From assembly GCF_031755915.1 (NCBI RefSeq), contig NC_083390.1, positions 23,369,001-23,433,000 on the forward strand: a DNA stretch of 64,000 nucleotides, written 5' to 3'. A model generated the notes under the pieces. It made no database searches, was not told where the DNA came from, and worked only from the letters and a program-made list of their open reading frames with translations. The stretch comes from Ziziphus jujuba (lineage: Eukaryota; Streptophyta; Magnoliopsida; Rosales; Rhamnaceae). Below are positions 24,013 through 52,239 of the stretch, one piece after another (within the stretch, counting starts at the first letter, position 1; the number at the start of each line of letters is the position of its first letter). Made by a program: the position numbers and the translations under genes.

Positions 24013-25454
24013 TTAGAAACCGCTGACAGTGAATCCTCCATCAACACTAATAACTTGTCCATTAACGTAAGAAGCAGCAGGAAGGCAAAGGAATGCCACC
24101 AGCGAAGAAACTTCGTTAGCCTCGGCGAGGCGGCTGATAGGATTTCTCATTATAAGTGGAAAATAACGACGGATAGAGTCAACCAATTTCAAAATGTGAG
24201 ATTGTGATAAAAATTTTAAAAACCGAAAAATATTAAGGATTAGGGTTTTGACACCGTCTACAGGTTTTAAGATCCCATTATTAACAGCCCATGGTGCTAC
24301 TGCATTTGTTCGAATAGAGTCTTTTGCCCATTCGCATGCCAAATTTCTCGTAAGTTGATTGATTGCTCCTATATATATACACAAAACATAGAATTATATA
24401 AAAATGTATACAAAGATGTTTTTTTTTTTTTTTTTTAATGGGTTTGAATCAAGAGGTGCCAGAATTTTTTTTTTCTTTTTATTTTTTTTTACTAAATAAT
24501 AAATATGAAAGAAGTACTAGTACTTGCCTTTGGATGCTGCATAAATACTAACTTTGGGCAAAGCAATGAGACCAGAAATGGAGGAAACAAAAACAATACT
24601 TGCAGATCCTGAAGCTTTCAAGAGAGGGTGAGCAAGTTGGCATAGGTGGTAAGGAGATTCAACATTGAGTGTCATTATTGATGAGAAATCTTCAAGTGTG
24701 TGATCTTTTGCATCTTTAAGCGTAACTTTTGCAACATTGTTTACCTGAGGCAGCACAAATTGTTTATTAATTCCTTACCAAACACTTTTTTTTTATTTTG
24801 CCCAATTGAGGAAAATAAAACTCTTTACTGGGAAAATTCGATATATGATAAATTTTATTGTCCAACTATTTAAGAACCAAAGCTTGGCCCATCAAGCGTT
24901 TGTAGTCCAACGGTTAGGATAATTGCCTTCCAAGCAATAGACCCGGGTTCGACTCCCGGAAAACGCAGATTCTGAGTTTTGTTAACATTTATCCTTTTTA
25001 TTCACCCTCAAAAAAAAAAAAAGAATAAATAAATGAAACTTACAAGGATATTGAGCTTGCCATGAAAAATAGAAGAGACAGTGTTTATGAGTTGCTCCCT
25101 TTGGGTGGCAAAAGTAAGGTCACAAAGTGAGGCAGTGACTTGATAGCCTTTACTCTCCCATTCTGGTAGCCTCTCATCGATTTCCTTTTGGCTCAAAGAA
25201 CATGTATGTATGGTTGCCCCAAGTCCTGCTAGCTCTTCTACAATCGCATATCTGAACAACAAGATTCAAATACAATACTTGTTAACATGCAGGTAGAGAA
25301 AAATGGAATGAAGAAAGAAAAAAAAAATTATGCTATACTTTATAATATAATTAGTAATTACTAACCCAATACCACTTGTTCCACCAGTGACTAGGGCAGT
25401 CATACCCTTGAGAGACCACCGTTCATGTTGAAAACTTGGCTCTGTTTTTTCCAT
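24013..25454 (-). CDS. Tropinone-reductase-like short-chain dehydrogenase (SDR), 289 aa
   Basis: Four exons: 25454..25366, 25251..25044, 24744..24528 and 24368..24013; 870 nt in frame with stop. It starts [20 protein letters not shown]. The cofactor motif is TGGTSGIG. The active-site Ser lies in VSSISG and Tyr/Lys in YAASK. The end [10 protein letters not shown] and the blocks [16 protein letters not shown] and [16 protein letters not shown] are typical of plant tropinone-reductase-like SDRs, soluble NADP(H)-dependent oxidoreductases whose substrates are mostly unknown. Oddities: the usual NNAG motif is NNVA; exon 4 carries about 24 extra residues ([13 protein letters not shown]...) with no splice signals that would remove them; and intron 3 uses a GC donor (AAAG|GCAAGT). 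Intron 2 hosts a tRNA gene on the other strand. Function as a working enzyme is uncertain because of the two protein oddities. Confidence 0.87.
24896..24967 (+). tRNA. tRNA-Gly(UCC)
   Basis: A 72-base cloverleaf: acceptor GCGTTTG, D arm TAGTCCAACGGTTAGGATA, anticodon stem/loop ATTGC-CTTCCAA-GCAAT with anticodon TCC, T arm CCGGG-TTCGACT-CCCGG, acceptor strand AAAACGC and discriminator A. A and B boxes are intact, and TTTT at 24977-24980 is a pol III terminator. Compared with the plant tRNA-Gly(UCC) I remember, the acceptor stem has two changes plus a G7/A66 mismatch, so it may be a weak or dying copy. It lies in intron 2 of the SDR gene, antisense to it. Confidence 0.93.
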
Positions 25455-25663
25455 TTTTCTTCGTTTTTACAATTCAGACTTGCTTTCACCAAATTAATTA
25501 ACCGGCAAATTTTGGATAAACAGAGACAAGGAATTTATGGATGACTTCAGGCTATGAAGGTGTTTATATATTTAAGAGTTTGGATATGTATGTATGTTTG
25601 TGTGTGTGTCCCTCTCACTATATATATATGGCCATAGGGAACTTTGCATGAGTAGTGATCCAA

Positions 25664-25767
25664 CTATCTTATTTTACTACGGCATCTAGTAATTGATACT
25701 CTTTATTGGTTATCCAACTAGCTTATTTAATTATGGCATCTAGTAATTGATACTCTTTATTGGTTTT
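25664..25767. repeat. Two tandem copies of a ~55-bp unit
   Basis: ccaacta...ggcatctagtaattgata...ctctttattggtt occurs twice in direct succession, upstream of the SDR gene. Confidence 0.8.
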
Positions 25768-25894
25768 TACTTAGATATAGTGGTTTTGGATATATAATAA
25801 AGTTCAAAAATAAACTTACTTAATCTATAGACAATCTACGTGTAGAGATAGTTTAGTGGCAAAATTTTTACATTCCAATATTCATATTAGGTAG

Positions 25895-26410
25895 GTTTGG
25901 CAAAATCTCACACTATACGATAACACGATACGAACCCACACGGTAATTTACGGATTTGGGTTGACGATATCATGTCGGATTCATATCAGTGTCACCTAAT
26001 AAGGCCCAATAAATTAGCGGGTTTTAAACAGGTGAAACATGATAAACCCATTAGACCCATTAAAAAATGATATTTTGATAATTACATAAGTTTTATAATA
26101 TTAAAATTATTTAATTTATTGTTAAACATGTATTAATTTAATTTTTTTAAGTTTAATTTTTAAAAAATCTAAAAATAAACAAGAATTTTTGTAATTTTTT
26201 TTAAAAATTATTATTTTATTATTTCAAAACTAAGTGAAATTCAAATCTTCAAATTTGTATTTATCATTAATGAGTTAACAGATTGGGTGACACAATAATT
26301 TACTGAATGGGTTCAAGTTTATCTATTTTCACACGAAAACTTAACAGGTCTAATTTGGATTAACTTAATTCTATACGAACACGACACAACACGACACGTT
26401 ACTAGGCCTA
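25895..26410. repeat. Probable dispersed repeat with ACACGA-rich ends
   Basis: The segment opens with cacgatacgaacccacacgg...gggttgacgatatc, continues through gcgggttttaaacaggtgaa, and closes with gggtgacacaataatttac and gaacacgacacaacacgacacg. I recall similar text as a common high-copy dispersed repeat in plant genomes. No ORF is present and the class cannot be fixed here. Confidence 0.45.
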
Positions 26411-29400
26411 ATATTAGGTGGAAAACTGAACCAAGAATTCTCTTTTTTTATCATCAATCGAATCATTGTTCGAGACCTAGGAGTCTGTTTTATCATCAAT
26501 CCAATCACTGTTTACATTTTTTCTTTTTCTTATCAATGAATAGATCTTTTTACTTGTATGACTTAGATGTTTCTTATTTCTCCAAAAAACGGTTCAATTA
26601 ATGGGATTTGGTATGATACTTACGAAATCGACGATATCAATAAGAATATGCTATTTTTATGTCTCTAAATATCCTCAAATGATTATTATTTTAAAGGAAA
26701 AAAAATATAGATATATATATATATATAGATATTATTCTGTGCATATTGAAAAGCTAAAAACTAATAATAATAATAATAATATTTTCAAATATTTTACATC
26801 CAATTGATGTTCTTGTAATATTGAGAAAATATAGGAAAGATTGGAGTAATTTCTCCAATAATAGATATAAAAGAGAGAGAAAAAAAAAAGAAGTATTGAA
26901 AAAGAGGACATATAAGAAAGTAACTAGCATTTATTCACAAATTAGAACGATGCTTTAAAAGAGGTGGGGGCAATTTATTTAGTTGGGGGTTAAACGGTTA
27001 GAAGTTCAATCAATTAAAATCAAGATAACAGTATCTCCAATAATTTTGTGAATTGTTAATTATTTTCTTTATTAATTTTAGAAAAATAGACATTAATTTT
27101 TTTATTTTTTTAAAAAAAACTCTGTTAAATGGTTTTTTTTTTTTTGTCTAAAACTTTTTTAGGCATTGTAAAAGGATACATATACTTTTAAAGGATTTAT
27201 TAGATAGCGACTCAGCGAAATAATACTTATAAATAATATAATATTTTATTTAGAAAAAATTATATAGATATATCATTATTATAATATTTATGTTTTAGAA
27301 GGAAATACGAGATATACATTATTAATTAACTAAGATTTACATAAAATCATTAAAAATTCAATATTTATTAAGTAAACATTCAAAATAGATAGACTCCGAA
27401 TTCTTCCAAGCTTTGTGCTGTATGGCGATACTCAAAATGCTTTAAAGTAAACTAAATGTACGTCCAAAAAATAAAATTAAAAAAGATAGAAATCTATAAC
27501 CTACAATAAAAGAGAATTTATAAATTCTTCCATTAAATTTTCAGCTACATAGTTTAGACTTTGTATATCCTTAACAATGAATCTAATCAAGAACACATTT
27601 TTGAGATAGCATAAAATCTTCAATTTTTCCTTTTTGGGTTTTTTCATTTTTCATATCCTGATAGTTGTTTTTTAAGATACATTTTAGTACAACAAGAAAC
27701 AAAATAAAATAACACAAATACAAAAATTAATAGATAATATTGGAAAAATAGATCCTGAATTATGGTAAAATAAAAACAAAGAAGCACATTGGGAAAACTT
27801 GTAGAAGCATTTAAACAAAATTATAAATCACACAGCTATAGAGAAGATGAGGGTTTTTTCTTCTTATATTTCTTTTAATAAAAGAAAATTTCTCAAAAAG
27901 TTATTAGTTTTAGTCTTCACCTAATTAAATTTAAATAAAATATCTATTTTCTTACTTTTCATAAAATAACATATAAATATATTTTTATTAATTAATTTTA
28001 TATATGTATTATTATATAGGTTGCCTTAATCATATTCAACCATAATTTATTGTGATATGGGTTTCAAAAATAATAATAATAAGTCTTATTAATTAATATG
28101 CTATATTTTTTAAAATATGAATATATATATATATAATATTTATATTCTTTTTGAATCATTTTATCGTAAAATTTTATGCCCATTAATTTTAACAAAAATA
28201 AATTTTTTCAGAAAACTTTTTAAATAAAAAAAATTATATATCTAACCTATAATATATATCTATGGTTATGGTATCCTAAAATTATAGGGCTATATCTATG
28301 ATTATAGTTATGGTATCCTATAATTATGGGGTTATATCGATGGTTATGTTACCCCCTATAATTATAGGGCTATATCTATGATTATAGTTATGGTATCCTA
28401 TAATTATGGGGTTATATCTATGGTTATGTTACCCCAATAGACACAAAAAGTAGGTGGTTTCTTTCCTGTGCTTGCTCTTTTTTCTCTCTTTGATCTCTTT
28501 CTTTTTCTCTTTCTCTCACACAGACAGTACAAGCAGGAAAGCATCAGGCCAAGAGCCGAAGTAAAAGGAGAGGACAATTTTGCATGGTTTCCATAGGTGT
28601 TGCATAAGAGGATCACACACGTAAAGAATAAAGCAGAAAAAAGCAACTAAACCGAGTAAACTAATGATCCGAAGCTCTCTCTTATTTTGTATTTGTGTTC
28701 GATATGCATGCATGAAATCCAATTCCCATATAAGCATCTTTTCTATTAATGCTCATTGACATTTAACCATTTTTCATGTACTTTGTAACTTTTTTCCATT
28801 TGTTGAATTAGTCTTGGGATCCTACAAATTGAGGCCAGCTAATTACACGAATTACTGTTAGAATTATACATTTCCTGACGATTAAGAAAATGACCTCATT
28901 GATGTAATTAAAAATAAACAAAAACCATTTACAATTAAATGACCTGTTCGTATAGAAAGATTATCACTCCATTAACCTCACCTGACCATGTTTCATTATT
29001 TTGAGGAAAAAAACAAAAACAAAACAATAAATAAATAACCTAACCACGAAATTTATGAAGGGGGCTGGATTGGCAAGCTGAGATCGACTCATAAAGTTTC
29101 CTGAATTGCTCACTCCTCTCCAAACCCGGTTTGGTCAGTGTTGAGTTCTACACCTTCTTATTTAACTCCATTGCATTAATATCTCCTTTATAGTAACCAT
29201 CACGCCACTCCAAGAGCTTGCAAAGCAGTACAAAAATAAATGCTATTGAAGGTTTAAACCATTAGCAATAAGTATGTGATTAAGTTGCCGAAGTAGATGA
29301 CGTTCAGCAATTTGAGAGGATTGAATACAATTAATTTTCTTTTTTGCTTTTTTGAAAGCAATAAAATCAATCATTGGAAAACTCCAAAGGTTAATTTGGC

Positions 29401-30183
29401 TCTCCGCTGCCAAAAATCCTATATACACAAGATAGGATGTATGAATGACGTGGAAACAGAGACCATTCATCATTGGACACTTAAATAAACATTAACGCCA
29501 CGATTACAGCTTCCAAAAGCTACGCCCTTACAAAAGTAAAATCCTCTTGTACGTTGTCTGGTACGTTCTCTTAATTGAAAATCACTTCTATTACCTGCCC
29601 CCACCCAAAAATAAAAAAGATCTCCATCCTTCTGCGTGTTTATGTAACATATCAAAATAACTCTGCCGTCCTCATTAAAATCACTTTTGTTCAAATTAAA
29701 CCAAAAGACAAACTATCAAGGAAAGCTACCCACTTTAACAGACATTGGTGCTACCGGATACAATGTATACGCATGCAATCTACTCTTCACTTGAACAGGA
29801 AAAAGGGAAAAAAAAAAAATATATATATATATATAAATAAATAAAGAAAAAAGAAAAATAGTTTTATCTTTTCTATTAATTGATGGAACTTTGAGGCCTT
29901 TCAAGATTAATAACTACTACAACAAAATTTAAACAGACCATTTAAATGCTAAACTACTAATATACAAGAACGACGGTGGAAATGAAAAACAAAACAAAAA
30001 TGAATACCATAGATTACATTGCTAGGGCTTTCTCATCCGATCAAAAAGGATGAAAATTAGAGTTTTTTTTTTTTTTTTCCCCCTCTTATACAATATTCTA
30101 TTATAGAACCCTAACTTGGGAACTTTTTTTTTTTTTTTTATTCCCTGAAGAATAAATTAATATATAACATGTTAAGATCAGTT
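26411..30183. other. AT-rich intergenic DNA, no gene recognised
   Basis: Apart from an 81-bp tandem duplication near 28.3 kb and simple repeats (26708-26728, 26764-26780, 29820-29837), I see no coding region, RNA gene or transposon end. The stretch just before 30184 is the 3' flank of the AAA ATPase gene. Confidence 0.55.
28275..28435. repeat. Two tandem copies of an 81-bp unit
   Basis: The unit attatagggctatatctatg...ggttatgttacccc occurs at 28275-28355 and 28356-28435, almost identical, with a further partial copy just before. No coding content. Confidence 0.85.
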
Positions 30184-42412
<12,229 letters not shown>

Positions 42413-42442
42413 TGTGACTTATTATTCCAAATTCTCAGAGTC

Positions 42443-42855
42443 CTGAAAATTATGCTTCCATTATTAGTCTTAACTCTGGATATGCAAATTAACTAAAACT
42501 CGGAAAAAAAAAAAAAGGTCAAAAAAGCAATTAAGCTGTGCATGAATAGCAAAGGAATTGTTTCAACCGCTACCAATATCCAAAACTAAATGGTGAAAAA
42601 ACTAAACTAAACAAAACTCCCCGGCAAGGAAGAAATATAACGCAAAGTCATAAATGTTTCAGTTTTCCATCTTACTTTCTCAGCAGCCAAACATAACAAA
42701 ACCAAAGTTATATATCAAAAACATTCAAAAAAGAAAAAAAGAAAAAGAAAGAATTGAAACTTTTAGTCCATTTTGGATTACTCAATGGCAATAAGAGAGA
42801 TAGAGAGAGAGAGAATGATGCATACCAAGTTTTAGTGGGCAACTTCAAACCCTAG
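42443..42855 (-). promoter_or_regulatory. 5' leader intron and telo-box of the ATPase gene
   Basis: The minus strand shows a donor (ACTTG|GTATGC, intron from 42825) and an acceptor (TTTTCAG|GACTC at 42443) 30 bases before the ATG, consistent with an intron in the 5' leader. In the upstream leader exon AAACCCTA (42847-42854, plus strand) is a telo-box, a motif often found near plant transcription starts. Confidence 0.5.
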
Positions 42856-42860
42856 ATTGC

Positions 42861-43502
42861 TTACAGGCCATAAAAGAAAAATAGCGAGAGAGAGAGACAG
42901 AGAGAGGCGGAAAACAAGGATAATGAACGAAGCTCCGAGACTACCGTATTATTGAGTAGAAATAAAATAAAAGAAAAGCGCAGAGAGAGAGAGAGAGAGA
43001 TAAGATCCGGCAGAGACAGTCCCAGTTTTAAGCACTTTTCCGTAGGTTTTGTTTTCTTCAAGCTTCTAGTTTGGTTCCTCCAAACGTTTGGGCTTGGCTT
43101 GGCCCATGTCAGGGTGTGGAAAAATAGAATTTTTTTAAAGTAAATTTTAAAAATTTTATTAGTTGAATAATTATGTGAGAAAAAAAAAATTAACATCTTA
43201 AGAAATAAAATTAAATATCAATACGATAGACAAACTGTTCTTTTAAAAAAAAAAAATTAATAATAAACTGTTTTTGTATGAAATAGATTTCCACTTTTCC
43301 TAGAAATTATTGAAATTCATTAGAAATTTGGATTGGACACATGGGATTTCAGGTGAACACAGTTGAAATTATTTTCAGCTCCTTTTTTTTTTTTTCGCTA
43401 CTAAGGAAAAACAAAACGTGTTATCATGTTTTGTTTTTAATTACAAGAGTTAAGAGTTGTATCTCGGTTTTACTCCAAGGCAAATTTTTATTATTATTTT
43501 TT

Positions 43503-43538
<36 letters not shown>

Positions 43539-44376
43539 GGTTGTTGGTGGGGGAGGAAGATCAATCATCTAAAGCAGATTACTAATACTTTTAGAATACA
43601 AAACTGCCAACTCACAAATTTTATTTATGTCTAACACATATGTGACATCCACAACAATGCGTTTAAGGAGTTCGTACTTCTTGAAGTATAAACTATTTTT
43701 CTCAACCCCAGATATTTGTGTTTTGGTTATTGATATTTACATTTATGCATGTTGATTCATGGACTATATATTCATATGGACAACTCTGTGGCAAAAGCCA
43801 CCGTTTTCAAATACAAAGGTTAAAAATTCGAATCCCCATTTGATACCAACTAGTAAAAAGAAGAAGATGATAAAAACCATGAGGCTGAATTTGATGATGG
43901 AATCAAATTCATAAACACCATTAGCTTCTATACATCTACAATATGATTAAAAACACAGTGGAAAAATGACAGGAAGTGACTGGTTTTGAATGTAACTCTT
44001 TTTAAGTTGTACCTCTCTATTGGAGATATAAATACACTTTTAAAACTGAGCTGTAAAGAAAAGCATACACTAAAAAACCAACAAGGTCATAAACGCTTTT
44101 CTTATTTAAAAATAATGAAGTTGTTATAAACAAAACAATCGACAATACATTCCACTAAAGCATAATAATATTTAGTTCAAAATCCAACCAACCAATCTGA
44201 GTAGCAAGTGTACACATGCGTAAAGTACAACCATAAAGAAAGTAGGAAAGATACATAGGAGAGTTATTTTATATCAGTTAAAAATTAATCAAATTGCTTT
44301 CTTCTTCCTCTCCCTTGGATCAATCAAGCAATTTCCAAACTTGTTTTTTTTTTTTTTCTTTTTTTTTGTGGGTCCT
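42861..44376. other. Intergenic region between two minus-strand genes
   Basis: The part next to 42861-43010 is GA-rich ATPase promoter. The rest is 3' flank of the glutamine synthetase gene with poly-T runs (43385-43395, 43517-43538). A stretch at 43785-43845 (gtggcaaaagccaccgt ... aattcgaatccc) faintly resembles a tRNA-derived SINE. No gene seen. Confidence 0.5.
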
Positions 44377-48522
<4,146 letters not shown>

Positions 48523-48642
48523 GGCTGCCTTTTTTTTTTTTTCTTTTTTTCTTTTTTTTTTATTGAGAGCAAAGAAAGAAAGAGAGAAGAGAAAAAGACA
48601 GGAAAAATAACGAGTATAGTGTCAATTTGTATGCGTGGTGTG

Positions 48643-48648
48643 TTTATA
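48643..48648 (-). promoter_or_regulatory. TATA box of the glutamine synthetase gene
   Basis: TATAAA on the minus strand, in the context gcttataaacacacc, lies about 120 bp upstream of the ATG. A pyrimidine-rich leader lies between, as expected for a strongly expressed plant gene. Confidence 0.55.
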
Positions 48649-49501
48649 AGCAAGAAAAAGCTAAAAAGTTAACAAGAAAAACAGCTCATTAACAATAAAA
48701 GAGGGAGGAATTGGGAAACAATGGAGGAAAAGTAAATTAGTGGTAGGAAAGTTCCAAGTATATAACAAATAAATATCCAATATCTATAATTGGATACGGA
48801 ATCTCCAATGTGTATTATTGGAATTTCTCGGCCATTATCTCTCTCATCTTTCTTGTTGTTTTAGATTCCATTGCATTATCATCTATATTTTCTTATTATT
48901 TATTTTACCCATATTATTTTTTATTCACTATTTTCCCATTTAAATAACAATTTTTTTTAATTCACCTCATTTTGATAATTTATTTTTCTTGTTTTTATTC
49001 TTTTCGTTAGAATCAATATCTTGGATTTTGGATTTTAAATATTTAAAGCTACATGGAAAGCACACGGTAATGAACTATTCATAGGAATTCTAAAATGTAG
49101 AAGTCAGAAGTCAACCACAAGAGAAGACTTAGATTGTAACTTTCTCACCAACTCCGAAACAACGTACAATTTTTTTTTTTTTTGTTTTCTTGAATACATA
49201 ATATATATATATATATATATTGTTATTTAATTTAAATTTAATTTTTTTATATTTTTTGTTATTTAATTTAAATTTAATTTTTTTATAATTTTCACTTATT
49301 TATCTTACATAAGAATTTGATTGTAGCTGATTCAAGGGAAAAAAAAAAAAAAAAAAAAGGGAGAGCACAGAAAAAGTGTTTGTAGCTTGTTAAATCTAGC
49401 AAAGAAGATCAGGAAAACGACAGTTTAAATACGTTAAAAATAATTCTGAAAAAGTCAAAAAGAAGGAAGCATTTCATTGTTTTGTAGCATAATTGTATTA
49501 T

Positions 49502-49534
<33 letters not shown>

Positions 49535-50545
49535 GATATATTTTTTTGAAAAAAAAGGAGTGCTTTCGCATAAGTACTTTTTTCTTTTTTAATTGGGTTT
49601 CAATTAGCATAAGTTTAGCAACATTGCTTAAGAGCTCCTAAAAGAAAAAACGAAAAAATCATATGTATACATAAAGAAAATATTGCGTTTCGAGGCTTGA
49701 AATTGCTTGGTTTTAACTTATTATTAAACCATTATGGTATAAGTTTTTTTTCTTGTATCATCAAGGTTATTCCAACAAAAACCTCACCTATAGATTAATG
49801 TAGGCATTGCTATTAAGCCATCATAGCACAGACGAGCCACTCTGTTATTGAATTAATGACACAGAATTCTTTTAATTTCATTATATGTATGTGACAAATA
49901 GCAAAATTAATATATAAGAAAATTATGTTCCAATAAAAGAAATAATAATTTCATGAATTGCCACATTAATTATTAGTTAATTCATCTTAAATATAATTTA
50001 CAAGGCCTAAAAATGCAGTCAATGTATTGAGAGAAATTAATATTTTTTTGGTTTATAATTAACCAAAAGTAAACATAATCTAGATAAAGTTATAGCAAAA
50101 ATTAATAAGAATAGAAAATTAAGTAGTTGAGAATTTTATCATTTCAAATAATTTCCCCATAACTATTCAAGTATAAATATAGATGTTTACTAATTAAATC
50201 AATCTCACTTAATTAAATCCTTAAAATTTTAAATTTAACATTTTTTAAATAATTATTTTAACCCGACGCATTAATATGATCCACGTAGTTAACAAAATGT
50301 TAAGTAAAACTAGCAAATATCCAAAGTACCCAAATAATATTGCAATCCAAAATCATATTGGGCAAATATAGAACAAAGAAAAATAAAAAATAAAATAAAC
50401 AAACGAATTAAAATTACTTCATTTTTGTCTACCTATGATTTTAGCACAAAGATTTTCCAACTCTTATCTGTGTAAGTTGGCTTGCTATAGGGAAAGAAAG
50501 AAAAAGAGCATCTCCATCAAATGGCCAAAGATATGTTCTTTTCGA
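48649..50545. other. Glutamine synthetase upstream region
   Basis: AT-rich DNA with a TA tract (49501-49533), a short direct duplication of ttgttatttaatttaaattt (about 49220 and 49257) and poly-A at 49338-49358. No gene, and no transposon end until the hAT-type element at 50546. Confidence 0.55.
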
Positions 50546-51447
50546 CAGTAAAGCGAATGTCGACAACAGTGGAGAAAAGTCACCGATTCTGTCGGTTGTC
50601 GACCACCTCCGACATCGAAATGGGGGAGAGGGAAGAGTTTCTGTCATGGGTGTCGTCGGAATGTCGCCTGATTCGATGGGTTTCGCCTGGAAACGCAGAA
50701 GTCGGTCGGGATTTCATTTTTTGGGTAGATATGGTGGAAATTCCAATGGAGAAGTCGGCAAGAAGTCATCGGGTTTAGATAGATTTTTTGGGAAGATGTC
50801 GGCGGATGTGGGTTGGTTGTGATCTAGCGTAGAAGAGAGGGAAGAAGAAGACGAAGGGAAGAGAGAAAAAAGAAGAAAGGATAAGAAAAAAATTTCCCCC
50901 TGGGGGGGGGGAAGGAAAGAGAAGGAAAAAAAATAAAATAAAATAAAATATGATAATATTTTATAATAAAATAATAATATAATAATATTATATTATATAA
51001 AGGATAATATATGATTTTTTTTATATGTAGTATTTTAATACATATCTTTTTATTTTTTTTTATTTTTTTTACCTTAGTGTTTAATTTAATTTAATTTATT
51101 TTTTTAATAAATTTGATTTTATCTATCTAAAAATAAATAAATAATATTATTAGTTTTTTTTGTTATATATTATATAAAATTTTAGTATATATGCTTAATT
51201 TAATGAGTATTTTATTATATTTTATTATTATTGTATTATAATTATTGAATTTTTATATTATTTTATTATATTAATTATTTTTTATTTCAAAATTTGTATT
51301 CTAAATTAAAAATTTACAGTTTCCGTAACGATATCGATATTTCTGTAAATTCATACCTTCGATAATTTACAGTTTCCGTAACGATATCGATATTTCTATA
51401 AATTCATACCTTCGATATTTTTATCGACATCGATATTTTCTTTACTG
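50546..51447 (+). mobile_element. 902-bp non-autonomous hAT element, same family as the 7.18-kb copy
   Basis: The left end is CAGTAAAGCGAATGTCGACA and the inverted right end CAGTAAAGAAAATATCGATG. The flanking CTTTTCGA at 50538-50545 and 51448-51455 is an exact 8-bp target-site duplication. The left half shares TGTCG-rich text with 3160-3410 (tgtcgtcggaatgtcgcc, tttttgggt.gatatggtgga). The right half shares gtttccgtaa, cgatatcgat, catacc and catcgatattttc with 10220-10331; a 50-bp stretch there is duplicated. It encodes no protein and is an internally deleted derivative. Confidence 0.93.
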
Positions 51448-51493
51448 CTTTTCGAAACAACTTTACCACCCAAAGCACGCGTGCGCACACATG

Positions 51494-51593
<100 letters not shown>

Positions 51594-51756
51594 GTCCACA
51601 AAACAAACATTTACATAATTTTTTTTTTGTTTTTTTTTTTTTAATCATGAAACATTTACATAAATTTGCCATCCGATCGATTTAGTCGTTTTCTCGGTAA
51701 ACCATATGACTTGGTCCTTGCAACAATGCTGTTCTGTCTCTTTCAGTGTATTACCA

Positions 51757-52045
51757 GCTGCAACAAATACATGTTCTAATGAGTCCAACAAGGCCATAGA
51801 GCCTTCAAAAGTGTCTTGCTTCTCCTTCATTTGTGCGTTGTCCTTTGGCCAACAATGCTGTTGACCTACCTCCTTTAATAAATGCATAAATGTGTATACA
51901 ACTAGCTGCAGCAAACACATGTTCTGAGTCCAACAAGGCTCAGAGCCTTCAAAATTGTCTTCCTTCTCCTTCATTTGTGCATTGTCCTTTGGCCAACATT
52001 GTTTTTGACCCACCTCCTTAAACAAATATATAAATGTCTATGCAT
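51757..52045. repeat. 148-bp tandem duplication with a frame open through both copies
   Basis: Unit one starts at 51757 and unit two at 51905, about 85% alike; a third partial copy seems to precede them. On the minus strand an open frame (52025..51645) passes through both, repeating KEVGQ, CWPKDNAQMKEK, FEGS and EHVFVAAG. I do not recognise the protein. There is no clear gene context, so I report it as a repeat, possibly a gene fragment. Confidence 0.7.
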
Positions 52046-52054
52046 CTATATATG

Positions 52055-52055
<1 letters not shown>

Positions 52056-52107
<52 letters not shown>
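52056..52107. repeat. (TA)n microsatellite
   Basis: About 25 TA units, uninterrupted. Confidence 0.95.
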
Positions 52108-52112
<5 letters not shown>

Positions 52113-52239
52113 CATATAAATTCATATTTGATATATACTATTTTTGATAATATTAAACATTTCTGAACATTAATTTCAAAAGTCTAATCCCGTTTATTAT
52201 TTTTAAGAAAACCATTAGAATACTATTATTTTAAAGTTC

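Noticed and set aside
24190..24275. Extra intron in SDR exon 4
   Set aside because: GT candidates exist but there is no AG acceptor before the coding sequence resumes, so the insertion is kept in the protein model.
43785..43845. Possible tRNA-derived SINE
   Set aside because: B-box-like aattcgaatccc is present, but the A box is weak and no element ends or target duplication were found; mentioned only as a faint resemblance.
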